This document shows positions 45,608 through 53,694 of a stretch of 64,000 bases of DNA, one piece after another. A program made the position numbers and the translations under genes. A model generated the notes under the pieces. That model saw nothing but the letters and a program-made list of their open reading frames with translations. It was not told the origin of the DNA and ran no database searches. The stretch is from JANPLN01 sp041736155 (GTDB taxonomy: Bacteria; Bdellovibrionota; Bdellovibrionia; Bdellovibrionales; JAGQZY01): contig JBGSUL010000035.1 in NCBI GenBank assembly GCA_041736155.1, positions 1 through 64,000 of the forward strand, read 5' to 3'. Every line of letters begins with the position of its first letter. Within the stretch, counting starts at the first letter, position 1.

Positions 45608-46101
45608 TGCACTGCAACTCCTGCTTGGACAGTCTCCACTTCCTGCGTCGGGGACCCCGTAGAATCTCCTATCGATTTTTTTCTCTCATTGGTGGAGAGA
45701 AGATCTAAAATGTTGATCTCTTCATAAAAGCGAATCAATTTTTCGTTGAGCGAAAAAATAGGCGTCATGATATTACACGTTTCACGGATCTCGCAGGTGG
45801 ACCCGGCGGAAGATTCCGAAATGCATTTTGTCACTTCGACGGGACCCACTACATTATCAATCAACTCGCGCAAACTGAGTTTGCTCAGATCGCGCTGAAT
45901 AAGATAGCCACCATAGGCGCCTTGTTCTGATTTTAAAAATTTGCCCTGCACCATCTGCTGCATGACACGAGCTGTAGCATCAAAAGGCGTGGAGTATTTC
46001 TGGCAAATTTCTTTGACGGTGGTGAGTTCACCCGGTCGTTTTTGGTTCATATGTTTTAAAGAAATAAGCGCATACTCTAATTTGCGATGAATCTTATTCA
46101 C
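45604..46101 (-). CDS. Rrf2-family regulator (IscR/SufR-like) of the suf operon
   Basis: 165 residues. An N-terminal winged helix (LEYALISLKHM, TVKEICQKYSTPFDATARVMQQM, GAYGGYLIQRDLSKLSLRELI) is followed by three Cys, C93-x9-C103-x5-C109, in the place where IscR holds its cluster. It probably senses Fe-S status and represses its own operon, as the family does. The last 30 residues are polar and differ from other members. The start lies 30 nt past the inverted repeat at 46103-46140. Confidence 0.9.
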   Translation of the reverse strand: MNKIHRKLEYALISLKHMNQKRPGELTTVKEICQKYSTPFDATARVMQQMVQGKFLKSEQGAYGGYLIQRDLSKLSLRELIDNVVGPVEVTKCISESSAGSTCEIRETCNIMTPIFSLNEKLIRFYEEINILDLLSTNERKKSIGDSTGSPTQEVETVQAGVAVQ

Positions 46102-46102
46102 A

Positions 46103-46140
46103 AAAGACCTCTCATTCGTTATAAGTAACGTGAGGTCTTT
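46103..46140 (-). promoter_or_regulatory. Nested inverted repeat in the suf leader, candidate operator
   Basis: AAAGACCTC (46103-46111) pairs with GAGGTCTTT (46132-46140); inside the 20-nt loop CGTTA and TAACG (46116-46129) pair again. It lies between the predicted -10 box and the ATG of the regulator. It may be the Rrf2 operator or an mRNA leader hairpin. Confidence 0.55.
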
Positions 46141-46179
46141 ATTTCATTATGCTTTCATTTGGTCAACCTTATATAAGGT
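46138..46179 (-). promoter_or_regulatory. Predicted suf promoter with adjacent 14-bp palindrome
   Basis: On the minus strand: -35 TTGACC (46161-46166), 17 nt, -10 AATAAA (46138-46143, 4/6). Touching the -35 box is the perfect palindrome ACCTTATATAAGGT (46166-46179). The place suits control by a dimeric regulator such as the Rrf2 protein encoded by the first gene, or by a factor acting on the divergent gene at 46248. Confidence 0.5.
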
Positions 46180-46247
46180 AAAATAAGACGTACATTCGCC
46201 TTGGTTTTGAATCGGTCTTGTTAAAATATTTTACCTGTTAATTCAAC

Positions 46248-46928
46248 ATGTTATGGGATGTGTCTGTGAACAAAAAATCTCTCTTAATTTATTCTGTAGC
46301 GTTATGTGCGCCTATTTTAGTCTGGTTTGTGCTCTGGACCCTTGCACAAAACAGCTATCACTCCCACGACCCCAATCCGTGGATCCAAGGATTTGTAAAC
46401 AACCCCGGCCAGAAGATTTCCACCCACGGCGACGCCAACCAAACTGAGTGGTTTCATGTCGCCTCAGAGGCCGGAGAACTTTACGTCACATCCGTTACAC
46501 CAAAAATTTTGCTCAAGGATTACGCTCCCTCGGCAGAGCATGTGATTCTTCTCGTAGAAGCTCAGGGGCCCCAACTCGCCAGCCAGTTGTTTCATTTTTT
46601 AAAAGAGAAAAGTCTACTGAAGCGCTCATTAGTTCTAGCCGTGAGCGATGGATTCCTGAAAGATCTGCGCTATTACGATGGTGAAATCGCCCTCGGCGCC
46701 GGCCAAGCCTACATCGTGCGCTTTCGCGCCTTACAAACTTTTGGTTTGGAAAATTTCCTCTCTGTGCAAATGAGTGGCATTTGGCTGCGCCCAGAAATTT
46801 TTAAGGAGAGCACAAAGCAACTCACCGATACTTTCAACAAAATGAAAGTTCCCGTCTTCATAGGACCGGTGAAAGAAGCACAGCTCTCCGATCTCCCCTC
46901 CAACGCCAACTACCTCATCGAAAACTAA
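46248..46928 (+). CDS. Membrane-anchored protein, unknown
   Basis: 226 residues (220 if the GTG at 46266 is used). One N-terminal membrane anchor (LLIYSVALCAPILVWFVLWTL), then an external domain of about 180 residues. The order of its parts (IQGFVNNPGQ, LLVEAQGPQLASQLFHFL, IWLRPEIFKESTKQLTDTFNK) faintly recalls a TIM-barrel phosphodiesterase of the GDPD kind, but the catalytic His and Glu pattern is not seen. It may not be part of the tol group, from which 96 nt separate it. Unassigned. Confidence 0.72.
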   Translation: MLWDVSVNKKSLLIYSVALCAPILVWFVLWTLAQNSYHSHDPNPWIQGFVNNPGQKISTHGDANQTEWFHVASEAGELYVTSVTPKILLKDYAPSAEHVILLVEAQGPQLASQLFHFLKEKSLLKRSLVLAVSDGFLKDLRYYDGEIALGAGQAYIVRFRALQTFGLENFLSVQMSGIWLRPEIFKESTKQLTDTFNKMKVPVFIGPVKEAQLSDLPSNANYLIEN

Positions 46929-47024
46929 TCCCCACATCTACAAAATCCAAAAATCCCAAAATGCTTATTTTTGTATCATGCGCTGTGCCTCGCCCGCACC
47001 AACAGAAACGCTTACTCTCAACGT

Positions 47025-47762
47025 ATGGAAACTCTTATGATTTTTACATCTTTTGCCTCCGCAGAAACTGCCGTTAAAGTAAATTCGGAATCTCACAATT
47101 TGCTTAATGGACTCGCCAACGCCGGCATCGTCGTTCAGTTGCTTCTTCTCTCCATGATCGCCCTTTCCGTTTGGAATTGGTTGATCATTTTGAAAAAGAA
47201 AAATCAATTTGCCGAGATCAGCAAAAAAAATGCGGCTTTTCTCGAAGTGTTTTGGAAATCTCCGAACCTTCAGCAAATTCATTCGCAGATCGACCCACAC
47301 AAAGAAAGTCCTCTGGCGAAAGTTTTTTCTTCTGGCTACGAAGAAATCGAGCGCTCTATTCAACAGCAAGGGACTTCTCTTTCTACCGGCATGGAAAATC
47401 TCGAGAGAACTTTGCGTAAAGTTCACGATGATGAAATCGAGCAACTGGAAAGCCAACTCAGTGTCCTCGCCACAACCGGTAGTACCGCTCCCTTTATAGG
47501 TTTGTTGGGAACGGTCATTGGCATTATGAATTCTTTCCAAGACATTGCGCAATCAGGCTCAGCAAGTTTAGCTGTTGTTGCTCCAGGAATTTCAGAAGCG
47601 CTCTTTGCTACGGCTGTTGGACTTTTTGCTGCTATTCCGGCGGTGGTTTTTTACAACTACTTGATCAACAAAATTAAAAAGTTTGAAAATCAGCTGAATG
47701 GCTTTAACTCTGATTTTTTGAATATCGCGCGACGCAATTTTTTTAAGACACCTTCAACTTAA
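47025..47762 (+). CDS. tolQ: TolQ, proton channel subunit (MotA/TolQ/ExbB)
   Basis: 245 residues from the ATG at 47025; an ATG at 47037 is equally possible and has GGAA 8 nt upstream. Three membrane segments: VVQLLLLSMIALSVWNWLIIL, then after a long cytosolic part APFIGLLGTVIGIMNSF and ALFATAVGLFAAIPAVVFYNYL. The Thr in the second segment and the family motif GLLGTVIGIM are present. With TolR it forms the motor that drives TolA. Confidence 0.93.
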   Translation: METLMIFTSFASAETAVKVNSESHNLLNGLANAGIVVQLLLLSMIALSVWNWLIILKKKNQFAEISKKNAAFLEVFWKSPNLQQIHSQIDPHKESPLAKVFSSGYEEIERSIQQQGTSLSTGMENLERTLRKVHDDEIEQLESQLSVLATTGSTAPFIGLLGTVIGIMNSFQDIAQSGSASLAVVAPGISEALFATAVGLFAAIPAVVFYNYLINKIKKFENQLNGFNSDFLNIARRNFFKTPST

Positions 47763-47769
47763 GGCGAGC

Positions 47770-48180
47770 ATGGGCTTTTCACCGCAAAAAAAACAATCGC
47801 GAATGGTTCTGAGCGAAATCAACGTCACTCCTCTCGTTGATGTGATGCTGGTTCTGCTGGTGGTGTTTATGATCACCGCGCCGATGATGCAGCAAGGGAT
47901 CGACATTCAGCTTCCGAAAACCGCTACCGCGGGGATTGAAACTCATGCAGAGCCACTCGTTTTAAGTATCAAAGCGAACAAACACATCTACTGGGGCAAT
48001 ACACCCGTAGCGGCGGATGGTTTGCGCAATAAGTTGCGAGCTCATTTTAAAACTCAAAAAGAAAAACAAGTTTATATCAAAGCCGATAAAAGCGTTGATT
48101 ACGGCTTGGTGGCCGAAGTCATTGCCGAGGTAAAGGCTTCGGGCATTGAGAATGTGGGTTTAGTCACTTTACCGAAATAG
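47770..48180 (+). CDS. tolR: TolR (ExbD/TolR family)
   Basis: 136 residues. One membrane segment with the essential Asp (NVTPLVDVMLVLLVVFMIT) and a periplasmic domain ending in VIAEVKASGIENVGLVT. It completes the Tol motor. The start lies 7 nt past tolQ. Confidence 0.95.
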   Translation: MGFSPQKKQSRMVLSEINVTPLVDVMLVLLVVFMITAPMMQQGIDIQLPKTATAGIETHAEPLVLSIKANKHIYWGNTPVAADGLRNKLRAHFKTQKEKQVYIKADKSVDYGLVAEVIAEVKASGIENVGLVTLPK

Positions 48181-48193
48181 CTGTGCAAAATGA

Positions 48194-48946
48194 ATGACTC
48201 CTATGAATGACACGTCTGACTTAAAATATTTTTTAATCTCCCTCTCCATGCATCTTGTGTTGGTTCTCTTTTTAGTCGTGAAGATTGTTATTTTCCCAGG
48301 AGACCGTCCCGAATTTTTACGAGCGGTCCGCGTTGATTTTGTGGCTCTGCCTGACAAAGATGTGCAACTCGCTCCTCCTGGTGAAGAAAAAGCGCAGCCC
48401 ACACCTACCCCACCGCCAGAAAAACCGGCTCCTGTAAAAGTTGAACCTAGCAAAACGACAGCCACAAAACCAGACAAGAAACCCGAGACGCCTAGCAAAC
48501 CACCTGCAAAGACGGACAAACTGAAAGATCAGCAAAACTCCGCTCTGCAACGATTGGAAGCGCTCAATCGGTTGAAGAAAAAAAAGAACGACGCGGCCGC
48601 TGAGGGCGTTACGATCAAGGGAAATCGCCTCAACCAAGGTCACGCTTTAACAGGCGTGGAAAAAATTGAATACAACCGTTACCTCGCAGATCTGGATATC
48701 CACATTAAACGTTTTTGGAATTTACCGGAGTGGTTGGCCGGAAAACCTCTCAAAACGGCGATCTGGATCCGTTTTGACGAAAATGGTCTGCTTTTAGAAA
48801 AGAAAATTTTGCGCTCCTCTGGCCAAGCGGATTACGACAAAGAAGCCGTGCAAGCCGTGGTCAACTCAGCGCCCTTCCCCGCTCCGCCAGAAAATTTGAT
48901 AAGTTATTTCAAAGACAATGGAATTGAGTTAAGATTTCCTGATTAG
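48194..48946 (+). CDS. tolA: TolA/TonB-like energy transducer
   Basis: 250 residues: one membrane anchor (YFLISLSMHLVLVLFLVVKIV), a Pro/Lys-rich stretch at about 60-120 (PTPPPEKPAPVKVEPSKTT), a short helix and a C-terminal TonB-type domain from about residue 165 (YLADLDIHIKRFWNLPEW, ILRSSGQADYDKEAVQAV). The ATG at 48203 is a possible other start. The helix is much shorter than in E. coli TolA (421 residues). Placed between tolR and tolB, it acts as TolA. Confidence 0.88.
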   Translation: MTPMNDTSDLKYFLISLSMHLVLVLFLVVKIVIFPGDRPEFLRAVRVDFVALPDKDVQLAPPGEEKAQPTPTPPPEKPAPVKVEPSKTTATKPDKKPETPSKPPAKTDKLKDQQNSALQRLEALNRLKKKKNDAAAEGVTIKGNRLNQGHALTGVEKIEYNRYLADLDIHIKRFWNLPEWLAGKPLKTAIWIRFDENGLLLEKKILRSSGQADYDKEAVQAVVNSAPFPAPPENLISYFKDNGIELRFPD

Positions 48947-48981
48947 GTAACAGCTCCCGAATCCAACGCTGCGAGGTCCGC

Positions 48982-50376
48982 ATGAGAAATTTCTTCGTGA
49001 TTATTTTTATCGTTTTTTTAAGTCCCGTCCTCATCCTGGCTCAGGACGTGGATGCGCCCTCACCCTCTACGCATATCAATGTGGGCCAAGCTACGGTGAA
49101 AAAAAGTCTCGCCGCTGTCGCGCCGGTCCGTTTTTTAGGTACACCCACACTGGCCAAACAATATTTAAAATATGAAAAAGAAATTCAAGACATTCTAGAA
49201 AAAGATCTCACTGTCTCTTCGTTTTTTACCCTGCAAAATCCTCAGTCATTTTTAGAATCCGCCGACAAAGGCCTCCGTCCCCACCCCATGGAACCCAATG
49301 GTTTTTTGTTTGATGCATGGAAGTCTATTAACACAGAATTTTTGATCAAATCTGGTTTTAATATCGTCGGTAACCAACTGACCTTTGAAGCCTACGTCTA
49401 CAATGTCAATCGCGAAGAACCTGTGTTGGCAAAAACCTACTCGTCTCCTGTACGCGATCTTCGCTCGGCTGTTCATATGTTTTGCAATGACTTGATTGAA
49501 AAAATGACCGGCAAAAAATCTTTCTTTTTGACCAAGATCGTCGCTGGCCGCAGTGTCAGAAATAACAATAAAGAAATTTTTGTGATGGATTGGGATGGCG
49601 CCAATACCGAACAACTGACCTTTCACAACTCAGCCTCTGTCTCGCCATCATGGTCGCGAGATGGCCGATACATCGCCTATTCGACCTATAATTATCACTC
49701 TCGTGTAAAAACACGCAACGTTGAACTCTTCCTTCTCGATCTCAAAAATAAACAGCGGATTGTTCTCTCTGCGGAAAGAGGCATCAACTCCACGGCCACT
49801 TTTTTTCCTGACCAACGAAATATTGTTTTTCGCATGAGTCCCAACGGTCAGTCTTCTGATTTGTACAAAATGTCTCTCGATGGAAGAAATAAAATAGCCA
49901 TCACCCACGGCCCCCGCGGCGCGATGAATGTGGAACCCGCGATCAGTCCTGATGGCACAAAGTTGGCATTTGCTTCCGATCGCAGCGGAAATATCATGGC
50001 GTACATTCTTGATTTTAGCACCAACGCCACTCGCCGCCTTACTTATGCCGGAACCTACACCGCCAGTCCCGCTTGGTCGCCCGATGGAAAACGTATCGCG
50101 TTTGCGAGTGACACCGGAAAGCATTTTGATATTTACATCGTCGATGTGGACGGAAAAAATCTTCAAAAGCTCACTTCCGCACAAAAACCCAATGGTCGTG
50201 GAGCGAATAACGAAGACCCCACCTTCTCCCCCGATGGACGCTTTATTCTTTTCCGCAGTGATCGCACTGGAAACTATCAACTCTATGTGATCAGCGTGGA
50301 CGGAAAAAATGAATACCGACTCACGTTTGACCAACACAACTATTATCGGCCCCAATGGTCACCCTTCCTCAACTAA
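48982..50376 (+). CDS. tolB: TolB, periplasmic beta-propeller
   Basis: 464 residues. Signal peptide (NFFVIIFIVFLSPVLILA), an N-terminal alpha/beta domain and a six-bladed propeller with repeated WSPDGKRIAFASD and SPDGRFILFRSD motifs. It links the Tol motor to Pal and the peptidoglycan. GAGG is 7 nt upstream of the ATG. The 3' end overlaps glnE by 22 nt. No pal was found directly downstream, where it usually stands. Confidence 0.95.
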   Translation: MRNFFVIIFIVFLSPVLILAQDVDAPSPSTHINVGQATVKKSLAAVAPVRFLGTPTLAKQYLKYEKEIQDILEKDLTVSSFFTLQNPQSFLESADKGLRPHPMEPNGFLFDAWKSINTEFLIKSGFNIVGNQLTFEAYVYNVNREEPVLAKTYSSPVRDLRSAVHMFCNDLIEKMTGKKSFFLTKIVAGRSVRNNNKEIFVMDWDGANTEQLTFHNSASVSPSWSRDGRYIAYSTYNYHSRVKTRNVELFLLDLKNKQRIVLSAERGINSTATFFPDQRNIVFRMSPNGQSSDLYKMSLDGRNKIAITHGPRGAMNVEPAISPDGTKLAFASDRSGNIMAYILDFSTNATRRLTYAGTYTASPAWSPDGKRIAFASDTGKHFDIYIVDVDGKNLQKLTSAQKPNGRGANNEDPTFSPDGRFILFRSDRTGNYQLYVISVDGKNEYRLTFDQHNYYRPQWSPFLN

Positions 50377-52754
50377 ACGAATGGTCCTCCGCAGATCTTT
50401 TACGAGCTCGCTCGCTGTCGCCAGCTATCGATCGCTATCTTAAAATACTTACAGCGCCGACAGTCTCTTTTGCCGATGAACTCCGACACCAACGTCACCG
50501 CGAGTGGACACGGGCCGCACTGGCCGCTCTGCTCACGGATTTGCCCGCACAAAACATTTGCCAGTTTTGGTCGGAGTCCTGTTTGCAAATTTTGCGACGC
50601 GCTTGGGAAAAAGAAGAATTGCAAAACGAATCGGTATGTTTGATCACCATGGGGAAACTCGGCGCAGGAGAGTTGAACTTAAGTTCTGATATTGATATTT
50701 ATTTTGTTTCCGAAAAAGAACCCAGTAAAGTTCTTATTAAAAAAGTTCGTTCTTGGCTCAATGATCTTACCGAGATTCGTCCCAGCGGTTTTTGTTTCCG
50801 AGTCGATTTAGATCTGCGCCCCGGTGGCAGTACGGCCCCTTTGGTGCAAAGTTTTGAGCAAATGACCAACCACTATGGCTACCACGGAGAAACCTGGGAG
50901 CGCGTGGCCCTCATTCGCCAAGACATTCCCCTCGGCCCCCCACAACTCACTCAAGATATTGCAAATTTCTGTCGAAAATTTTCTTTTCGCAAACACATTG
51001 ATTATGGGCTTTTCCACGATTTGCAATCTTTGCGCAGCAAAATTCAAGCACACAAAATGACGTCCTCAACAGCAGACTTAAAATTTCGACGCGGAGGAAT
51101 TCGCGACTTGGAACTTTTGATACAGTCCTTGCAACTGATCCATGGCGGAAAATCTCCCTCTCTGCAAACGCGCTCCCTCTCCAGCGCCATCGCCACACTG
51201 CAACAGGCAGGTCATCTGTCCGCCAGCGATGCAAAAACCCTGGCTGAATCTTATTGGTTTTTTCGTGATCTAGAAAATAAATTGCATAGCGAAAACGATC
51301 AATACACCTACGATCTCAACCAGTCGCATGTTTTGACTTCCGAACAAAAAGAACTTTTCACGATAAAAGCGGAGAGCATCGCCCAGATCGTCGATCAATT
51401 TTTAAGTCCCTATCAAAAAAAGGTCCCCGCAACGCTCATGACTTCCGCTGAGATAAACGATCACGACGAAAAATTTAAAACGGCCTGGGAAGAGCTGCAA
51501 AAAATTAAATTGCAGTCCCGCTCTCTCGACCGCGATCGCAATGAGTGGGCTTTGTTTTTAAATAATGTGCTTGTTGTTTTGCAAAAAGGTGTGGGCGATC
51601 GTTTCCGTGCCGTCGAACATTTGCACCAGTTTCTTCTCGCCACCAAAGCAAAAACCAGTTTTCTTAGTCTGCTCAATCAGCATCTCGAGCTTCTCGAAGA
51701 ACTCCTGTGGATCTTCTCCTGCTCCCCCTTTCTGTCGCAAATCTTGATCCACCGCCCAGAATTGGTGGATAGTTTTTTATTAAAGACGGCTGATATCAAT
51801 ACTCAGGATGAAGACCTCTTTTTTTCTTCTATTCAAGATTTCAAACTCATGTCGGATCTCATCGCCAGCTCGCGTTTTTTGCGTCAAAAAAACGTTTTAG
51901 AGCTCACCCAAAATCTGTCGCAAACTACCGACACGCTCGTTCTCGCGGTGTTAGAATTTTTACGCAAAAAGTGGAAAGAGCCTCTGCAAATTTTGTGTCT
52001 TGGTAAATGGGCCACTGGGCAAATGGGCCTCACCTCCGATTTAGATTTTGTATTTCTGTCCGATACAACGGCGAGCGAAGCACAAATGAAGTTGGCGCGA
52101 CGTTTTATTCATGTGCTCAATTCCCCACACAGCGGCCAAAAACTTTACAACATCGATTTACGCTTGCGCCCCAGTGGCAGCGCCGGCCCCTTGATTGTCA
52201 CCCGCTCCGAGCTGCAAAAGTATTTAACCTCTCAAGCCGCCGTTTGGGAAAGACAAGCCTATTTGTGCTATCGTATTTTACCTACCGAAGAAAGTGTGCC
52301 TCTCTTTACCCCGCGCCCCCTCACTACCGCTGATCAACATGAGCTTCGCGATATCCAGAGCAAACTGCTGGTGAACGATCCCCTGACCATCGATTTAAAA
52401 AAGAACAAAGGGGGGCTTTTGCATAGCGAACTCGCCGTCCAAGCATTTGCCTTGGCGAACGAGCAGTTTCCCTCCACTCCGAGCTTTGAAGGCCTTTGCG
52501 AAATCGTAAAAAACCGACGTGATCCCGTCCTCGGGCAGACGATTTATGATAATTATCAAAAACTGCGCACGTCACAGCAGCTACTCATTCTCCTTAGCCA
52601 GGCCGCCGAAGCAAAACTCAGCGATGACTCGGCCGATTTAGAGCTCTTAAGTGCTCTTCTCGGTACCTCTCCAAAGGTCGTGCTGAGCGAAACACAAAGT
52701 TTACTCAATGAACAGAAGATGTTGTTAGATAAACTGACTGACGAAGCTGACTGA
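50355..52754 (+). CDS. glnE: Glutamine synthetase adenylyltransferase/adenylyl-removing enzyme
   Basis: 799 residues with two nucleotidyltransferase domains: the first with MGKLGAGELNLSSDIDIYF (about residues 99-117), the second with LGKWATGQMGLTSDLDFVF (about 548-566). In GlnE the N-terminal one removes AMP from glutamine synthetase and the C-terminal one adds it. The protein is about 150 residues shorter than E. coli GlnE (946). It overlaps the end of tolB by 22 nt, so the true start may be a little further in. No glnA or glnB is present in the window. Confidence 0.9.
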   Translation: MVTLPQLNEWSSADLLRARSLSPAIDRYLKILTAPTVSFADELRHQRHREWTRAALAALLTDLPAQNICQFWSESCLQILRRAWEKEELQNESVCLITMGKLGAGELNLSSDIDIYFVSEKEPSKVLIKKVRSWLNDLTEIRPSGFCFRVDLDLRPGGSTAPLVQSFEQMTNHYGYHGETWERVALIRQDIPLGPPQLTQDIANFCRKFSFRKHIDYGLFHDLQSLRSKIQAHKMTSSTADLKFRRGGIRDLELLIQSLQLIHGGKSPSLQTRSLSSAIATLQQAGHLSASDAKTLAESYWFFRDLENKLHSENDQYTYDLNQSHVLTSEQKELFTIKAESIAQIVDQFLSPYQKKVPATLMTSAEINDHDEKFKTAWEELQKIKLQSRSLDRDRNEWALFLNNVLVVLQKGVGDRFRAVEHLHQFLLATKAKTSFLSLLNQHLELLEELLWIFSCSPFLSQILIHRPELVDSFLLKTADINTQDEDLFFSSIQDFKLMSDLIASSRFLRQKNVLELTQNLSQTTDTLVLAVLEFLRKKWKEPLQILCLGKWATGQMGLTSDLDFVFLSDTTASEAQMKLARRFIHVLNSPHSGQKLYNIDLRLRPSGSAGPLIVTRSELQKYLTSQAAVWERQAYLCYRILPTEESVPLFTPRPLTTADQHELRDIQSKLLVNDPLTIDLKKNKGGLLHSELAVQAFALANEQFPSTPSFEGLCEIVKNRRDPVLGQTIYDNYQKLRTSQQLLILLSQAAEAKLSDDSADLELLSALLGTSPKVVLSETQSLLNEQKMLLDKLTDEAD

Positions 52755-52794
52755 ATATCCTTGACGACCTGAGCCAGCCTTTTAAACTAGATGA

Positions 52795-53370
52795 ATGAGA
52801 GCAGTCCTTCTCCTTTTTTTATTCTGCAGCATTTGGTCTTCGGTTTCTTTTGCAAAAGAGAGCTATGCTCGCATCATCACGAGCGCTGGAACTATCAAAA
52901 TTCGTTTTTTAACAAGCACAGCACCCAAAACGGTGGACAATTTTATTAAGCTTTCCAAAGGGGAACAGCGTTTTGTCGACAAAGAAGGCAAAAAAGCCAT
53001 GCGTCCTTTTTATAATGGCTTGGTAATTCACCGTGCGCACCCCGAACTGGGAATTTTTTCGGGTTGCCAATGGGGAACAGGACGCGGCTGGCCTGGATAC
53101 TATCTTTTTGACGAAATCCACGATGGTGTGACTTTCGATGCCCCAGGCAAAGTAGCCATGGCCAAGCTCTCAGCCAGTGACAATCGTTTTGGCAGCCAGT
53201 TCTTTATTACAACCACCGCTGCGCCACGTCTCAATAAAAAGTACACAATTTTTGCAGAAGTGGAATCGGGCATGGATGTGGTTAAAAAAATCGCCAGCAC
53301 ACCGACGGACGCAATGATGATGCCCAAGAGTCCTATCACCATCAATTCCATCGAAGTTTTCGAGCAATAA
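52795..53370 (+). CDS. Periplasmic peptidyl-prolyl isomerase, cyclophilin type
   Basis: 191 residues. Signal peptide (VLLLFLFCSIWSSVSFAK), then the cyclophilin fold: TSAGTIKIRFLTSTAPKTVDNFI, (in parts) FYNGLVIHRAHP, KVAMAKLSASDNRFGSQFFITT and KKYTIFAEVESGMDVV. The Arg in IHRAH and the QFF segment are the active-site ones. It helps to fold exported proteins, in keeping with the number of secreted proteins here. The region 53371-53469 after it has no gene. Confidence 0.93.
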   Translation: MRAVLLLFLFCSIWSSVSFAKESYARIITSAGTIKIRFLTSTAPKTVDNFIKLSKGEQRFVDKEGKKAMRPFYNGLVIHRAHPELGIFSGCQWGTGRGWPGYYLFDEIHDGVTFDAPGKVAMAKLSASDNRFGSQFFITTTAAPRLNKKYTIFAEVESGMDVVKKIASTPTDAMMMPKSPITINSIEVFEQ

Positions 53371-53469
53371 GTCTCCTTGCCCTTCGTTACAAGACGGTTC
53401 TTTCGCCGCGTCGTACTTTGAATCCTCCACCATCCTCCTTTATCGTTCTGAACTGCATTCGGGGGGAAT

Positions 53470-53694
53470 ATGCCACAAAACAAAGACCGCACTCTGCGCA
53501 TCTATAAGCAGCTCGTCGACGAGCTTTTAAAAGAGACAAGCGATGAAAAATTAGTTAAGGATTTGATGCAGAAACTAAGCATGGAATACTCGTCAGAAAA
53601 GGTCGATCGTCTCACGACCGTTCTCGCATTTAATCCACGCCCAGACAGTTTTCCAAACGAAAAGCCTCTGGACCCAATGAAGGAGCCTTCATGA
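53470..53694 (+). CDS. Small cytosolic protein coupled to cystathionine beta-synthase
   Basis: 74 residues, charged and helical (LRIYKQLVDELLKETSDEKLV), with a Pro-rich end. The start has a run of six G 3-8 nt upstream. Its stop overlaps the ATG of the CBS gene by 4 nt (53691-53694). No family was recognised. The coupling may only serve to translate CBS, or the protein may bind it. Confidence 0.7.
   Translation: MPQNKDRTLRIYKQLVDELLKETSDEKLVKDLMQKLSMEYSSEKVDRLTTVLAFNPRPDSFPNEKPLDPMKEPS

Noticed and set aside
46965..47552. 195-residue open frame antisense to tolQ
   Set aside because: It mirrors the tolQ coding sequence and shows no signal or family features.
49648..50355. 235-residue open frame antisense to tolB
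   Set aside because: Produced by the repeats of the TolB propeller on the other strand; low-complexity, no known motif.
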